The notes under the pieces: model-generated
What the model was told of the DNA's origin: nothing
The model's database searches: none
What the model saw: the letters and a program-made list of their open reading frames with translations, nothing else
Made by a program: the position numbers and the translations under genes
Part shown: in pieces, positions 47,900-58,090 of the stretch
Layout: every line of letters starts with the position of its first letter
Numbering within the stretch: position 1 is the first letter of the stretch
NCBI RefSeq assembly: GCF_030413595.1
Contig: NZ_CP129238.1
Span: 1,612,001 to 1,676,000, forward strand
Length of the DNA: 64,000 nucleotides
Direction of reading: 5' to 3'
Source: Planococcus liqunii
GTDB taxonomy: Bacteria; Bacillota; Bacilli; Bacillales_A; Planococcaceae

Positions 47900-50083
47900 A
47901 TGAATACCCCTCAGAAAAGACGTGTTTCGCTTGCAAGGGCGAAACTGAAGTCACATACCGTCTTTCGGATGAATGTCCTCTTTTTCTCCATTTTTCTGCT
48001 GTTTTCCGTCCTGATCCTGCGCCTCGGCTACCTTCAAATTGTCAAAGGGGAAGATTTTACCCGGGCATTGGCGAGAACCGAAGAAGTACCGGTGAATACG
48101 AGCGTGCCTAGAGGCCGGATTTTTGATAGCGAAGGCCGCGTACAGGTAGACAACAACCCTGTCAACGCGATTACATATACGAAAATGCAGACCACAAAAA
48201 GAGAAGAGATGCTGACAGTGGCATCCGAATTGGCAAAATTGATCCAAAAAGAAACCGACCGGGTAACCCTGCGCGACAAGCAGGATTTCTATATTTTGCT
48301 CCACGGCGAAGAAGCGGCAGCAAAAGTGACTGATAAAGAGAAGCAAGCCATTGAAAACGAAAACATCCAGGAAAAAGAAAAACAGCGCAAACTGGATGCA
48401 CTGATCCGTGAAAAAATCACCGAAAAAGAATTGAACAGCCTGACGGCAGAAGAACTGGAGATTCTGGCGATTTACAGGGAAATGACCTCCGGCTATGCGT
48501 TGTCTCCTCAAATCATCAAAAATGAAGGAGTCACCGATGAAGAATTTGCACGTGTTTCCGAGCGCTTGACTGATCCAAAGCTAAAAGGCATCAATACTGT
48601 GACCGATTGGAAGCGCGTAAAATCAACTGAACTGACAATCCTTGGCAGTACAACCACTCCGGACCAGGGAATCCCGGCAAGCAAACTGGATTATTACTTG
48701 GCCCGGGATTATTCCCGCAATGATCGTGTCGGCACGAGTTTTTTGGAAGAACAATACGAAGAAGTGCTGCAAGGGCAAAAATCGGTTGTTAAAAACATTA
48801 CCGATGGACGAGGCCGGGTAGTGGATACGGTTCCTGTCGATGAAGGCAAGCCAGGAAAAGACCTGGTGCTGACGATTGACAGTGAAATCCAGAGCGCCAT
48901 GGAAAAAATCGTCGAAGACAAATTGCTGGCATTAAAGCGCGGTCCGAATTCGCAGCTGGTGAAAGACGCATATCTCGTCATGATGAATCCGCGGAACGGG
49001 GAAATCATTTCCCTGGTCGGCAAACGCCTTGGCGAAGACCGGGACGGCAAAACCGTCGTCAATGACTATGCATTCGGCGCTTTTACGGCAAGCCATGAAA
49101 TGGGATCGACAGTAAAAGGGGCAACTTTGCTTACAGGCTATTCGCAAGATGCCGTTGAGCTGAATGAAGTCATGATCGATGAACCATTGAAATTCGCATC
49201 ATCAACACAAAAAAATTCGATTTTTAATACACGTTTGTTCAACCGCATCCCAATGAGCGACCTGCAGGCCATCGAGCGCTCCTCGAACGTGTATATGTTT
49301 AAAATTGCACTTCGCATTGCTGGTGCTACGTATCAGTACAACCGCGGTTTGCGGGTGCCGGTAGAAAGTTTTACGACGATGCGTAAATCCTATGCCCAAT
49401 TCGGCCTTGGCGTCAAAACCGGCATTGATTTGCCGAATGAAGCAACCGGATATGCCGGCGGCTCTGCTAATGGCTATTCGTTATTGGACATGGCGATCGG
49501 GCAGTATGATACGTATACGCCGCTGCAATTGGCGCAATATATTTCCACCATCGCGAATAACGGCTACCGGATGCAGCCGCATCTGGTAAAAGAAATCCGC
49601 CAACCATCTATAGATGGAAGAAATCTTGGACCGATTGAAACAACTGTCGAGCCGAAGGTCCTGAACCGCATCAATAACACACAAGAAGAAATCAACCAGG
49701 TCAAAGAAGGCATGCGGCGCGTGTATACGGGTGCCCAAGGTTCTGCGCGAGCCTATTTCCAGGATGCCCCTTACACTGCTGCCGGTAAAACGGGAACTGC
49801 AGAAGTGCAGTTTTATGAAAAAGACCACCCGTTGAACGGGGAATCTTCCATCAATATTGCGCATATCGGATTTGCGCCATTTGAAAATCCGGAAATTGCT
49901 TATGCGGTTGTTATTCCGTACGTGACAACGGATTATAAAAATGTGCCAAAAGCGAATAACGAAATCGCACGTGCGGCAGCCGACAAGTATTTCGAGCTGA
50001 CTAAGTCACGAGTGAACGATTCAACAAGTGAAATCCTGCCGCCTTACACTGCAATTGAAGTGGAAGAAGGGGCAGGGCAATGA
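47900..50083 (+). CDS. pbpA: Class B penicillin-binding protein (PBP2A/PbpA type)
   Basis: Transpeptidase that cross-links peptidoglycan, probably for cell elongation. The 727-residue protein has one N-terminal transmembrane helix (about residues 27-47), a PBP dimerisation domain with an inserted Glu/Lys-rich region (about 110-190), and the transpeptidase domain with active Ser403 in STVK, SSN in IERSSNVYM and KTGT near residue 628. ATG 47900 follows GAAGGAGTG. The sodA-pbpA-pst order matches B. subtilis. Confidence 0.93.
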   Translation: MNTPQKRRVSLARAKLKSHTVFRMNVLFFSIFLLFSVLILRLGYLQIVKGEDFTRALARTEEVPVNTSVPRGRIFDSEGRVQVDNNPVNAITYTKMQTTKREEMLTVASELAKLIQKETDRVTLRDKQDFYILLHGEEAAAKVTDKEKQAIENENIQEKEKQRKLDALIREKITEKELNSLTAEELEILAIYREMTSGYALSPQIIKNEGVTDEEFARVSERLTDPKLKGINTVTDWKRVKSTELTILGSTTTPDQGIPASKLDYYLARDYSRNDRVGTSFLEEQYEEVLQGQKSVVKNITDGRGRVVDTVPVDEGKPGKDLVLTIDSEIQSAMEKIVEDKLLALKRGPNSQLVKDAYLVMMNPRNGEIISLVGKRLGEDRDGKTVVNDYAFGAFTASHEMGSTVKGATLLTGYSQDAVELNEVMIDEPLKFASSTQKNSIFNTRLFNRIPMSDLQAIERSSNVYMFKIALRIAGATYQYNRGLRVPVESFTTMRKSYAQFGLGVKTGIDLPNEATGYAGGSANGYSLLDMAIGQYDTYTPLQLAQYISTIANNGYRMQPHLVKEIRQPSIDGRNLGPIETTVEPKVLNRINNTQEEINQVKEGMRRVYTGAQGSARAYFQDAPYTAAGKTGTAEVQFYEKDHPLNGESSINIAHIGFAPFENPEIAYAVVIPYVTTDYKNVPKANNEIARAAADKYFELTKSRVNDSTSEILPPYTAIEVEEGAGQ

Positions 50084-50116
50084 AAAAACGGAAGCCATTA
50101 GCGGCTTCCGTTTTTT
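50083..50116 (+). terminator. Terminator of pbpA
   Basis: AAAACGGAAGCC / GGCTTCCGTTTTTT with a short loop. Confidence 0.93.
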
Positions 50117-50265
50117 ATTTGGCTTTTTTCTAGTACTTAAGTTTGTTTAAGTGTCTGAAACGGTGGATTCGAAGCATAGTTAAAGGCCAAACGCCGCAAC
50201 TGAAGGGATAAAAGATACCCGGCTTCTGATTATTAAAAACATTTTTTTGATAATTGCATCTCCCG

Positions 50266-50319
50266 TTTACAATCTCTTAACAATCGCTTTATATGTCCTC
50301 AATAATCTCTCTATATAGT
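50266..50319 (+). promoter_or_regulatory. Pho box and promoter of the pst operon
   Basis: Four TT(A/T)ACA-like repeats in 11-base register: TTTACA (50266), TTAACA (50277), TTTATA (50288) and TCAATA (50299). A -10 TATAGT follows at 50314-50319. This is the arrangement of PhoP-activated promoters in B. subtilis, where phosphate starvation induces pst. Confidence 0.88.
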
Positions 50320-50359
50320 AATAAGAGTAAAGCAAACATACATTAGGAGGAACTGCACA

Positions 50360-51313
50360 ATGAGAATCTGGAAATACGCTATGGCATCAACTATTCTTGG
50401 ATCGACTTTAGTTCTTGGAGCTTGTGGTGGAGGCGCTCAAGAAGAGACAAGCTCACAAACTGCTGGTGAAGAAACTGCACAAGTGGAAGGCTCGGTTTCA
50501 GGTGACGGGTCATCTACAGTAGCTCCAATCATGGAAGGCATTGTGGAAGAATACGCAGGAGCTCAGCCAAACGTTCAAGTGACAGTTGGTGTTTCTGGTA
50601 CTGGTGGAGGATTTGAAAAATTCATCCAGGGCGAAACGGTTTTCTCAAATGCATCACGTCCTATTAAAGAAGAAGAAGCAGCCAAGCTCGAAGAAGCCGG
50701 CATTGACTATACCGAATTCCTTTTGGCCTATGATGGATTGTCTGTAGTAGTCAGCAAGGAAAATGACTGGGTGGAAGATTTGACAGTCGAAGATTTGAAA
50801 AAGCTTTGGGTGGAAGACGGCACAACGAAAAAATGGTCAGACATTAATCCCGAATGGCCGGATGAAGAAGTGGTGTTCTATGCACCGGGGACAGATTCAG
50901 GAACGTTCGATTATTTCAATGAAGTCATCCTTGAAGACGAAGACTTAGTAAGTTCTGCCACTTTATCTGAAGATGACAATGTTCTTGTCCAGGGGATCCA
51001 AGCGGATCCAAACGCCATCGGATTTTTCGGATTTGCTTATTACCAAGCAAACCAGGATACGTTAAAAGCAGTGAAAATCGGAGGCATTGAACCGACCGAT
51101 GAAACGATTGAATCCGGGGAATACGCACCATTGTCGCGTCCGTTATTTGTATATGCAAGCAACAAAGCACTTGCAGAAGATCCAGCAGCCTATAATTTCA
51201 TGGAATACACCATTGAAAATGCCGGAGAGATGGCAGAAGCTGTCGGTTATGTAGCAGTTCCTGAAGAAGAGTACGAAAAAGATAGAGCTGATCTAGAGGC
51301 ATTGAAAAAATAA
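50360..51313 (+). CDS. pstS: Phosphate-binding lipoprotein PstS
   Basis: Extracellular phosphate receptor of the Pst ABC importer. The 317-residue protein has a lipoprotein signal peptide with lipobox LGAC, Cys22 being the lipidated residue, then phosphate-site stretches GSVSGDGSSTVAP and APGTDSGTFDYF. TAGGAGG precedes the ATG. It is the first gene of pstSCAB-phoU behind the Pho box. Confidence 0.96.
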   Translation: MRIWKYAMASTILGSTLVLGACGGGAQEETSSQTAGEETAQVEGSVSGDGSSTVAPIMEGIVEEYAGAQPNVQVTVGVSGTGGGFEKFIQGETVFSNASRPIKEEEAAKLEEAGIDYTEFLLAYDGLSVVVSKENDWVEDLTVEDLKKLWVEDGTTKKWSDINPEWPDEEVVFYAPGTDSGTFDYFNEVILEDEDLVSSATLSEDDNVLVQGIQADPNAIGFFGFAYYQANQDTLKAVKIGGIEPTDETIESGEYAPLSRPLFVYASNKALAEDPAAYNFMEYTIENAGEMAEAVGYVAVPEEEYEKDRADLEALKK

Positions 51314-51379
51314 TACTGAAGTTCATGTAAAAGGGTGAGCAGCCGCTGCTTGCCTTTTGCGGTTGAAAGGGGATTCCAT

Positions 51380-52306
51380 ATGCGTCCATCTGTGCAAGAA
51401 ATGATCGCGCAGTCGAAAGGTAAAAAGTTTAAAAAAAATGTAGAAAAGTTTGTACCTGTCATTTTGTTTCTGATTGCGTCGGTATCTGTACTGACGACAA
51501 TCGGCATTGTCTTGACATTGATCGTTGAAACCATCACATTCTTCACCCGTGTACCGATCACCGACTTCCTGTTCGGCACGACGTGGCTGCCGTTCTCAAA
51601 TAAAGAAGCGATGTTTGGCATATGGCCGTTGATTATCGGGACATTAAAAGTGACATTGATCGCGACCATCGTGGCTGTGCCAATCGGCATCGGGGCAGCG
51701 ATTTACTTGAGCGAATATGCCAGTGAAACCGTCCGCCGCATCGTCAAACCGGTGCTGGAAATTCTGGCCGGCATTCCAACCATTGTTTACGGTTTCTTCG
51801 CTTTGACTTTTGTGACTCCGGTTCTGCAAAGCTTCTTTCCGGAAATCAAAATCTTTAATGCCATATCACCGGGGATTGTGGTGGGCATCATGATCATCCC
51901 GATGATCGCTTCTTTATCAGAAGATGCAATGAGTTCCGTACCGAAGCAAATACGCGAAGGCGCACTCGCCATGGGCTCGACGAAATTTGAAGTGGCGATG
52001 AAAGTAACATTGCCGGCGGCTTTATCCGGCATCGTGGCTTCTGTCGTTTTGGCAATCTCCCGGGCAATCGGGGAAACGATGATTGTTTCGCTTGCGGCAG
52101 GTTCCACGCCGAAGATGGACGGAGACTTTACCGGTTCCATCCAAACAATGACTTCGTATATTGTCCAGGTTTCCAAAGGGGATGCAGGGTACGGCACGAC
52201 CATTTACTACTCCATCTATGCAGTCGGATTTACACTGTTCGTCTTTACGATGGTGATGAACATCCTCGCAAGTTACGTGTCAAAACGTTTCAGAGAGGAG
52301 TATTAA
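51380..52306 (+). CDS. pstC: Phosphate ABC transporter permease PstC
   Basis: Membrane subunit of the Pst importer, 308 residues with six transmembrane helices, starting MRPSVQEMIAQSKGKKFKKN. The permease contact motif is GALAMGSTKFEVAMKVTLPA. ATG 51380 follows AAAGGGG; a longer frame from 51335 has no ribosome site. It ends 1 base before pstA. Confidence 0.95.
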   Translation: MRPSVQEMIAQSKGKKFKKNVEKFVPVILFLIASVSVLTTIGIVLTLIVETITFFTRVPITDFLFGTTWLPFSNKEAMFGIWPLIIGTLKVTLIATIVAVPIGIGAAIYLSEYASETVRRIVKPVLEILAGIPTIVYGFFALTFVTPVLQSFFPEIKIFNAISPGIVVGIMIIPMIASLSEDAMSSVPKQIREGALAMGSTKFEVAMKVTLPAALSGIVASVVLAISRAIGETMIVSLAAGSTPKMDGDFTGSIQTMTSYIVQVSKGDAGYGTTIYYSIYAVGFTLFVFTMVMNILASYVSKRFREEY

Positions 52307-52307
52307 G

Positions 52308-53186
52308 ATGAAATACATTGATCAACAATTAGTTGTTAAACGAATGAACGGCAGAAATTTAGTCAATAAGCTTTTCAAAGGAATCTTTATGCTGGCCACT
52401 CTAGTGTCGCTGTTGTTTCTGGCGATTCTTCTGTACCGCATCGGTACGCAAGGGATCAGCCACTTATCATGGGATTTCCTGAAAAATTTTGCTTCCCGTT
52501 TCCCGGAAAAAGCCGGCATTAAAGCTGCGCTGGTCGGCTCCTTGTGGTTAATGGCTGTAGTGGCTCCGACTTCAATTATTCTCGGTGTCGGCTCAGCGAT
52601 TTACCTGGAAGAATACGCGAAAAAGAACCGCATCACTGCTTTTATCCGCACCAATATTTCCAACTTGGCAGGGGTTCCATCAGTGGTCTTCGGTTTGCTT
52701 GGATTGACCATTTTTGTCCGTGCGTTATCTCTCGGCAACAGTGTTCTTGCTGCGGGCTTTACGATGAGCTTGCTCATTTTGCCGGTCATCATTGTGGCAG
52801 CACAGGAAAGCATACGGGCTATTCCAGGAGAATTGCGAGATGCCTCTTTTGGCATGGGCGCCACGAAATGGCAGACGATTGTCAAAGTCATTTTGCCGGC
52901 TGCTATTCCTGGAATTCTGACAGGAAGCATTTTGGCATTGTCCCGCGCAATCGGAGAGACTGCACCGCTGATCGTAATCGGCGTACCGGTGATCATTCAG
53001 TTCCTGCCGTCAGGCGTCATGGATACATTTACCGCTTTGCCGATGCAGATTTATGACTGGTCCAGCCGCCCGCAACAGGAATTCCAGGTTGTAGCCGCAG
53101 CAGGAATCATCGTCTTGATGGTGGTCCTCCTATTGATGAACACCGTCGCAGCCGTCATCCGGAACAAATTCCAAAAACGTTATTAA
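52308..53186 (+). CDS. pstA: Phosphate ABC transporter permease PstA
   Basis: Second membrane subunit of the Pst importer, 292 residues with six transmembrane helices and the ATPase-contact motif [28 protein letters not shown] precedes the ATG, which lies next to the pstC stop, so translation is probably coupled. Confidence 0.95.
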   Translation: MKYIDQQLVVKRMNGRNLVNKLFKGIFMLATLVSLLFLAILLYRIGTQGISHLSWDFLKNFASRFPEKAGIKAALVGSLWLMAVVAPTSIILGVGSAIYLEEYAKKNRITAFIRTNISNLAGVPSVVFGLLGLTIFVRALSLGNSVLAAGFTMSLLILPVIIVAAQESIRAIPGELRDASFGMGATKWQTIVKVILPAAIPGILTGSILALSRAIGETAPLIVIGVPVIIQFLPSGVMDTFTALPMQIYDWSSRPQQEFQVVAAAGIIVLMVVLLLMNTVAAVIRNKFQKRY

Positions 53187-53214
53187 TCTTATTCATGCGG
53201 AAGGGGATTCATTT

Positions 53215-54030
53215 ATGACAACAGTAAGCATACCAAAAGCGAAAAAGGGGTCCAACTTGAACGAAGTGGAAAACACCAACTCGGTTTATCTGACAAAGCA
53301 GCTGAATTTATGGTACGGGGAAAAGCACGCATTGAAGAATATCGACCTGGATATTAAAGAAAACGAAGTTACAGCGATTATCGGGCCGTCCGGCTGCGGG
53401 AAATCGACATATATCAAAACCTTGAACCGGATGGTGGAATTGGTGCCGTCGGTCAAAACCTCGGGAGAAATTTTATATCGGGACCGCAACATTTTTGATG
53501 CGGATTACAGCGTCGAAGAATTGCGTACACGCGTCGGCATGGTGTTCCAAAAGCCGAATCCGTTCCCGAAATCAATTTATGACAACATCGCTTACGGGCC
53601 GCGCATCCATGGCATCAAAAACAAAAAGATCCTCGATGAAATTGTCGAGAAAAGTTTACGCGGCGCCGCAATTTGGGATGAAGTGAAAGACCGTTTGACG
53701 GAAAATGCCTACAGCGTTTCCGGCGGCCAACAGCAGCGGATCTGTATCGCACGCGCACTTGCCATTGAACCGGATGTTATTTTAATGGACGAGCCGACTT
53801 CGGCGCTTGATCCGATTTCAACATTGAAAATCGAGGAATTGGTGCAGGAACTAAAACAGGATTACAGCATCATCATCGTGACCCACAATATGCAGCAGGC
53901 TGCACGCATTTCGGACAAAACCGCTTTCTTCCTAAACGGGGAAGTCATTGAATACGACCAAACGGATAACATTTTTTCCAACCCTTCAGACAAGCGGACG
54001 GAAGATTACATTTCAGGCCGGTTCGGCTAA
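53215..54030 (+). CDS. pstB: Phosphate ABC transporter ATP-binding protein PstB
   Basis: ATPase of the Pst importer, 271 residues. Walker A is [12 protein letters not shown], the signature [14 protein letters not shown] and Walker [14 protein letters not shown]. It has a roughly 22-residue N-terminal extension before the ABC domain. Only one pstB is present, whereas B. subtilis has two. Confidence 0.96.
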   Translation: MTTVSIPKAKKGSNLNEVENTNSVYLTKQLNLWYGEKHALKNIDLDIKENEVTAIIGPSGCGKSTYIKTLNRMVELVPSVKTSGEILYRDRNIFDADYSVEELRTRVGMVFQKPNPFPKSIYDNIAYGPRIHGIKNKKILDEIVEKSLRGAAIWDEVKDRLTENAYSVSGGQQQRICIARALAIEPDVILMDEPTSALDPISTLKIEELVQELKQDYSIIIVTHNMQQAARISDKTAFFLNGEVIEYDQTDNIFSNPSDKRTEDYISGRFG

Positions 54031-54048
54031 TAGAAGGAGGAAACCAGT

Positions 54049-54708
54049 ATGTCGGTACGCGAAAAATTTGATTATGAACTCCAATCTGCACAAGAACAGC
54101 TCATTACATTGAGCAATATGGCAGTCGATGCCTTGACGAAAGCGGTAAATGCGCTGACAGACCATGACATTGACGCTGCCCTGGAAGTGATTGAAGACGA
54201 TGCAGCGATCAATCAGCTCGAAGAAGAAATTAACGACAAAGTTATTTTGCTGATCGCCAAGCAATCTCCGGTCGCGACGGATCTCAGAAGGCTGATTGTC
54301 ATCATCAAAGTGGCGACGGATATGGAGCGGGTCGGCGATTATGCCGTGAATATCGCAAAAGAAACGATTCGGATCGGCAAAGAGGAATTGCTGTCGCCCA
54401 TTCATGAAATCAAGCAGATGCACGCGCTTGCTACTGCGATGCTGCGGCAAGTGATTGAAGCATTCGTTGAAGAAGACATCGTCAAAGCGAAAGAAATTGC
54501 AGAACTGGATGACCAAGTGGACAATCTGTACGGCGTCGTGATCAATAAGCTGATGAAATCTGGCGCTCAGCACCCCGATAAATTGAGCCAGATCACTCAG
54601 TTGGCATTTATTTGCCGCTACATGGAACGTTCAGCCGACCATGCCACCAATATAGCCGAACAGCTATTTTACCTGGTGCGCGGCAGCCATTACGATTTGA
54701 ACAAATAA
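54049..54708 (+). CDS. phoU: Phosphate signalling protein PhoU
   Basis: Helical protein that links Pst activity to the PhoR-PhoP system. The 219-residue protein has two PhoU repeats, each with an E/DxxxD metal motif (KVATDMERVGDYAVNIAKE and ICRYMERSADHATNIAEQ). It is the last gene of the pst operon and is followed by a terminator. B. subtilis is not known to have phoU at this position. Confidence 0.95.
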   Translation: MSVREKFDYELQSAQEQLITLSNMAVDALTKAVNALTDHDIDAALEVIEDDAAINQLEEEINDKVILLIAKQSPVATDLRRLIVIIKVATDMERVGDYAVNIAKETIRIGKEELLSPIHEIKQMHALATAMLRQVIEAFVEEDIVKAKEIAELDDQVDNLYGVVINKLMKSGAQHPDKLSQITQLAFICRYMERSADHATNIAEQLFYLVRGSHYDLNK

Positions 54709-54713
54709 ACCCG

Positions 54714-54747
54714 TTCTCCGGCTGAGCTTTTCGCCGGAGAATTTTTT
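54714..54747 (+). terminator. Terminator of the pst-phoU operon
   Basis: TTCTCCGGC / GCCGGAGAA followed by six T. Confidence 0.92.
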
Positions 54748-54779
54748 ATGGAAAGGAAATAAAAGTTAGTCACTAGCAG

Positions 54780-54807
54780 TAGACTTTGGTGCGAAATATG
54801 CTATAAT
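54780..54807 (+). promoter_or_regulatory. Promoter of rpmG
   Basis: TATAAT at 54802-54807 with a weak TAGACT (54780-54785) 16 bases upstream. Confidence 0.5.
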
Positions 54808-54874
54808 AATTAAGTCGTATAGATCAACCGCTTAAATAAACAAATGATCTTTGAAAGAATTAGGAGGGATACCG

Positions 54875-55024
54875 ATGCGTGTTAACATCACTTTAGCTTG
54901 TACAGAATGTAGCGAACGTAACTACAGCACTGTTAAAAATAAGCGCAACAACCCTGAGCGTCTTGAAATGAAAAAATATTGCTCACGTGAAAAGAAAATG
55001 ACTTTACACCGTGAAACGAAGTAA
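54875..55024 (+). CDS. rpmG: 50S ribosomal protein L33
   Basis: Small large-subunit protein of 49 residues, starting [20 protein letters not shown] and ending LHRETK. TAGGAGGGA precedes the ATG. It has one complete CxxC (CTEC), but the second zinc pair is reduced to a single cysteine (KYCSREKK), so it is intermediate between the zinc-binding and zinc-free L33 types. It lies between phoU and yqgN, matching rpmGA in B. subtilis. Confidence 0.96.
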   Translation: MRVNITLACTECSERNYSTVKNKRNNPERLEMKKYCSREKKMTLHRETK

Positions 55025-55034
55025 TTCATTGACT

Positions 55035-55065
55035 GCCAAAACCTTAACGGGTTTTGGCTTTTTTC
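55035..55065 (+). terminator. Terminator of rpmG
   Basis: GCCAAAACC / GGTTTTGGC and a T-run. Confidence 0.92.
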
Positions 55066-55172
55066 TTTATAGAGGACAAACTAGGAACGAATCTTTCAAA
55101 CTAGAGACACATACTTCAGTTACATACATAGATTTTCACTTTAGCTTTTAACAGAAGAAAGGAGACAATCAA

Positions 55173-55748
55173 TTGGATAAAGCGATTCAGCGCAAGCAAG
55201 TACTAGATCACCTGAACAACATGGAGAAGGCGGAACACCAGCAAAAATCACGTGTCATTGTCGGCCGTTTGATGAAAGATCCTGCGTTCCAACAAGCTGG
55301 GACAGTCGGCGTCACCGTTTCGGCGTTTCCGGAAGTCGACACCCACGAACTGATCCAGGCATGCTGGGAAGCCGGAAAAAGAGTCGCTGTCCCGAAATGC
55401 TGGCGCAAGGACCGCACGATGGACTTTTATGCTCTTACGGATTTTAATCAATTGGAAACGGTTTATATGCACTTGAAAGAACCAAAAGTGGAAGAGACGG
55501 TACGCTTGGAAGCAGATGACATCGATTTGCTCATCGTGCCGGGGGTGGTGTATACAAGAGAAGGCTACCGGATCGGTTTTGGCGGAGGCTATTATGACCG
55601 CTATTTGGCAACTTATAACGGAGCGGCCCAGTCGCTGGCATTTGACGTCCAACTGGCTGACCGCATACTTGTGGAGCCCCATGACATACCGGTGGATGCA
55701 ATTCATACAGAAAGCGAATCGATTGCGACAGGGAAGGTGAGCGGATGA
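55173..55748 (+). CDS. yqgN: 5-formyltetrahydrofolate cyclo-ligase
   Basis: Converts 5-formyl-THF to 5,10-methenyl-THF in folate metabolism. The 191-residue protein has the family motifs VPKCWRKDRTMDFYAL and IVPGVVYTREGYRIGFGGGY. The start is TTG 55173 after GAAAGGAG. It overlaps yqgQ by 4 bases. Confidence 0.94.
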   Translation: MDKAIQRKQVLDHLNNMEKAEHQQKSRVIVGRLMKDPAFQQAGTVGVTVSAFPEVDTHELIQACWEAGKRVAVPKCWRKDRTMDFYALTDFNQLETVYMHLKEPKVEETVRLEADDIDLLIVPGVVYTREGYRIGFGGGYYDRYLATYNGAAQSLAFDVQLADRILVEPHDIPVDAIHTESESIATGKVSG

Positions 55749-55930
55749 AGAACTTATACGACGTCATGCAGCTGCTGAAGCGCTACGGCACCATTATCTA
55801 TACAGGCGATCCAATTGCGGACCTTGAACTCATGGAAGAAGAAGTGCGGGAGTTGTACCGGCTGCAATTCATCAGCGCCAAAGAATACTCGACTGCAATG
55901 CTCATTTTGCGCCAGAAAAAACGCCAATAA
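55745..55930 (+). CDS. yqgQ: YqgQ (DUF910) family protein
   Basis: A 61-residue helical protein starting MKNLYDVMQLLKRYGTIIYT, characteristic of the DUF910/YqgQ family, a possible nucleic-acid-binding fold. It overlaps yqgN. In B. subtilis gluP lies between the two and glcK follows; both are missing here. Confidence 0.88.
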   Translation: MKNLYDVMQLLKRYGTIIYTGDPIADLELMEEEVRELYRLQFISAKEYSTAMLILRQKKRQ

Positions 55931-56093
55931 ATGCAAAAAAAATAAAAAAAGGAAACCAAAAAGCGTTTGATGCGTATCAGAACGGGTATCTTTTATGTTG
56001 AGCCAACATTAAGATTGTGACAATTCTGTCTACTATCATCACGCTTATGTTAAGCTATGTTGAAATTCGAATTCCAAAAGGAAGGTGCAGGAG

Positions 56094-58037
56094 ATGTGGA
56101 AGAAAGAATGGCCCAAGCATTCTATTCTTGTAATTGCCATCGTCGCTACCTGGTTAAAGACTTATCTGACCTATAAAACCAGTTTTTCGATAACCATAGA
56201 CAATGCGTTGCAGGAGTTCATTTTGTTCATTAATCCATTGAGCATGCTGTTGTTTGTTTACGGATTTGCATTGTTCTTTAAAAAGGAAAAAGCCAGAAAC
56301 CGTTATGTACTTGCTATTGCACTTATTTCTTCTATTATATTGTACGCAAATGTGGCTTTTTACCGTTTTTTCAGTGACTTTATTACACTGCCTGTCCTGT
56401 TTCAGACAGACAATTTCGGGGATTTGGGATCGAGCGCTTCCGAAAGCGTTTTTATCACCGACCTTGTCTATTTTACGGATGTCATCCTGATCCTGCTGGC
56501 GATTAAGTTTGTCCGCATCAATCCGGCTTCCAGCTTGAATCTTGCGGTTCAGCGAAAAGCGTATTTCGTCATCTCGGCCGCTGTCCTGTTCTTTAATTTG
56601 GGATTGGCAGAAATGGAACGTCCGCAATTGTTGACGCGCGGCTTTGACCGGGAAATGCTCGTCAAAAACATCGGCATGTACAACTACCATTTATACGATA
56701 TGTATGTGCAGTCGAAGTCACAGGCGCAGCGAGCCCTTGCGAACGGCTCTGAACTGGTCGAAGTGAACAACTACATCCGCGCCAACCAGCCGGACCCGTC
56801 AAAGGAGATGTTTGGCGCAGCCGAAGGACGGAACTTGATCGTCGTAACACTGGAGTCTTTGCAGTCGTTCACGATTAATGGAGAAATGGGCGGCAAACCG
56901 ATTACGCCTTTCCTCAGTGAACTGACAAAAGACGAAGACACCATTTACTTCCCGAACTTTTATCACCAGACGGGTCTCGGGAAAACTTCTGACTCCGAGT
57001 TCCTGGTGGAAAACTCGCTGTATCCGTTAAGCGGCGGAGCAGTTTTCTTTACGCACAGCGGCAACACCTTCAATTCGATGGCAGAAAGCCTGGGCAACAA
57101 GGGTTACCATACCTCTGTCCAGCACGCCAACACAAAGAGCTTCTGGAACCGGGACATTATGTATCAGTCATTGGGCATCGACCAGTTTTTTGACATCGAG
57201 AGCTATACGATCGGCGAAGGAGACGCCGTCAACTGGGGGATGAAAGACATCCCGTTCATGGAGCAGTCGGTTGAACATATGGCCGATTTGCCGCAGCCTT
57301 TCTATACGCGTCTGCTAACCTTGACCAATCACCATCCTTTCTATTTGGATGAGGAAGACAAATTGATTGATGAATTTGATTCCAATTCCGGAACGGTCAA
57401 CCGGTACTTCCAGACTGCCCGCTATTTGGATGAGTCCATTAAAGTCCTGTTTGAGGAATTGAAAGACCAAGGACTTTATGAAAATTCCGTCATAGTCATG
57501 TACGGCGACCATTACGGCATTTCTGAAAACCACAACGAAGCGATGGCGCAATATCTTGGAAAAGAAATTACGCCTTACGAATCCGCACAGCTGCAGAAAG
57601 TTCCATTCTTTGTCCATATCCCGGGGTACGGAGAAGGCCATGTTGATGAAGAAATTGGCGGACAAATCGATATTCGGCCAACGGTCATGCATTTGCTAGG
57701 AGTTGACTCTGAACAAGACATTCAGTTTGGCGGGGATTTGTTCTCCGAAGAACACGAAGAGTTTGTCGCCTTCAGGGACGGCCGTTTCATCACCGACAAG
57801 CATGTCTATGCAGGAAATGTCTGCTACGACATCGAGACAGGTATAGAGACGGACAAAGCGGCTTGTGAGCCCTTTATCGAGCCTGCATTGACCGAGCTGG
57901 AGTATTCCGAGTCCATCATCAATGGAGACCTGCTGCGGTTCTATGACGAAGAAAATGGCCAATTGATCCTGTCGGAAGATGAATTGAAAAAACTCGAAAA
58001 AGAACAGCAGAAGCTGAAAGAGGATCTGCAAAATTAA
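56094..58037 (+). CDS. Lipoteichoic acid synthase family protein (YqgS-like)
   Basis: Polymerises glycerol phosphate from phosphatidylglycerol onto the lipid anchor outside the membrane. The 647-residue protein has five transmembrane helices (to about residue 185) and an extracellular sulfatase-like domain. Metal and catalytic residues: Glu in VVTLESLQSF, nucleophile Thr298 in GKTSDSE, and MYGDHYGISENH. ATG 56094 follows AAGGAAGGTG. Whether it is the main LtaS or an accessory form cannot be told; B. subtilis YqgS holds this position. Confidence 0.92.
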   Translation: MWKKEWPKHSILVIAIVATWLKTYLTYKTSFSITIDNALQEFILFINPLSMLLFVYGFALFFKKEKARNRYVLAIALISSIILYANVAFYRFFSDFITLPVLFQTDNFGDLGSSASESVFITDLVYFTDVILILLAIKFVRINPASSLNLAVQRKAYFVISAAVLFFNLGLAEMERPQLLTRGFDREMLVKNIGMYNYHLYDMYVQSKSQAQRALANGSELVEVNNYIRANQPDPSKEMFGAAEGRNLIVVTLESLQSFTINGEMGGKPITPFLSELTKDEDTIYFPNFYHQTGLGKTSDSEFLVENSLYPLSGGAVFFTHSGNTFNSMAESLGNKGYHTSVQHANTKSFWNRDIMYQSLGIDQFFDIESYTIGEGDAVNWGMKDIPFMEQSVEHMADLPQPFYTRLLTLTNHHPFYLDEEDKLIDEFDSNSGTVNRYFQTARYLDESIKVLFEELKDQGLYENSVIVMYGDHYGISENHNEAMAQYLGKEITPYESAQLQKVPFFVHIPGYGEGHVDEEIGGQIDIRPTVMHLLGVDSEQDIQFGGDLFSEEHEEFVAFRDGRFITDKHVYAGNVCYDIETGIETDKAACEPFIEPALTELEYSESIINGDLLRFYDEENGQLILSEDELKKLEKEQQKLKEDLQN

Positions 58038-58040
58038 AAC

Positions 58041-58074
58041 AAAAAGGATTCCGTAAAATTACGGAATCCTTTTT
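58041..58074 (+). terminator. Terminator of the LtaS-type gene
   Basis: AAAAAGGATTCCGTAA with its exact complement, then T-rich. Confidence 0.93.
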
Positions 58075-58090
58075 GTTTTGGGGAGAAAGA

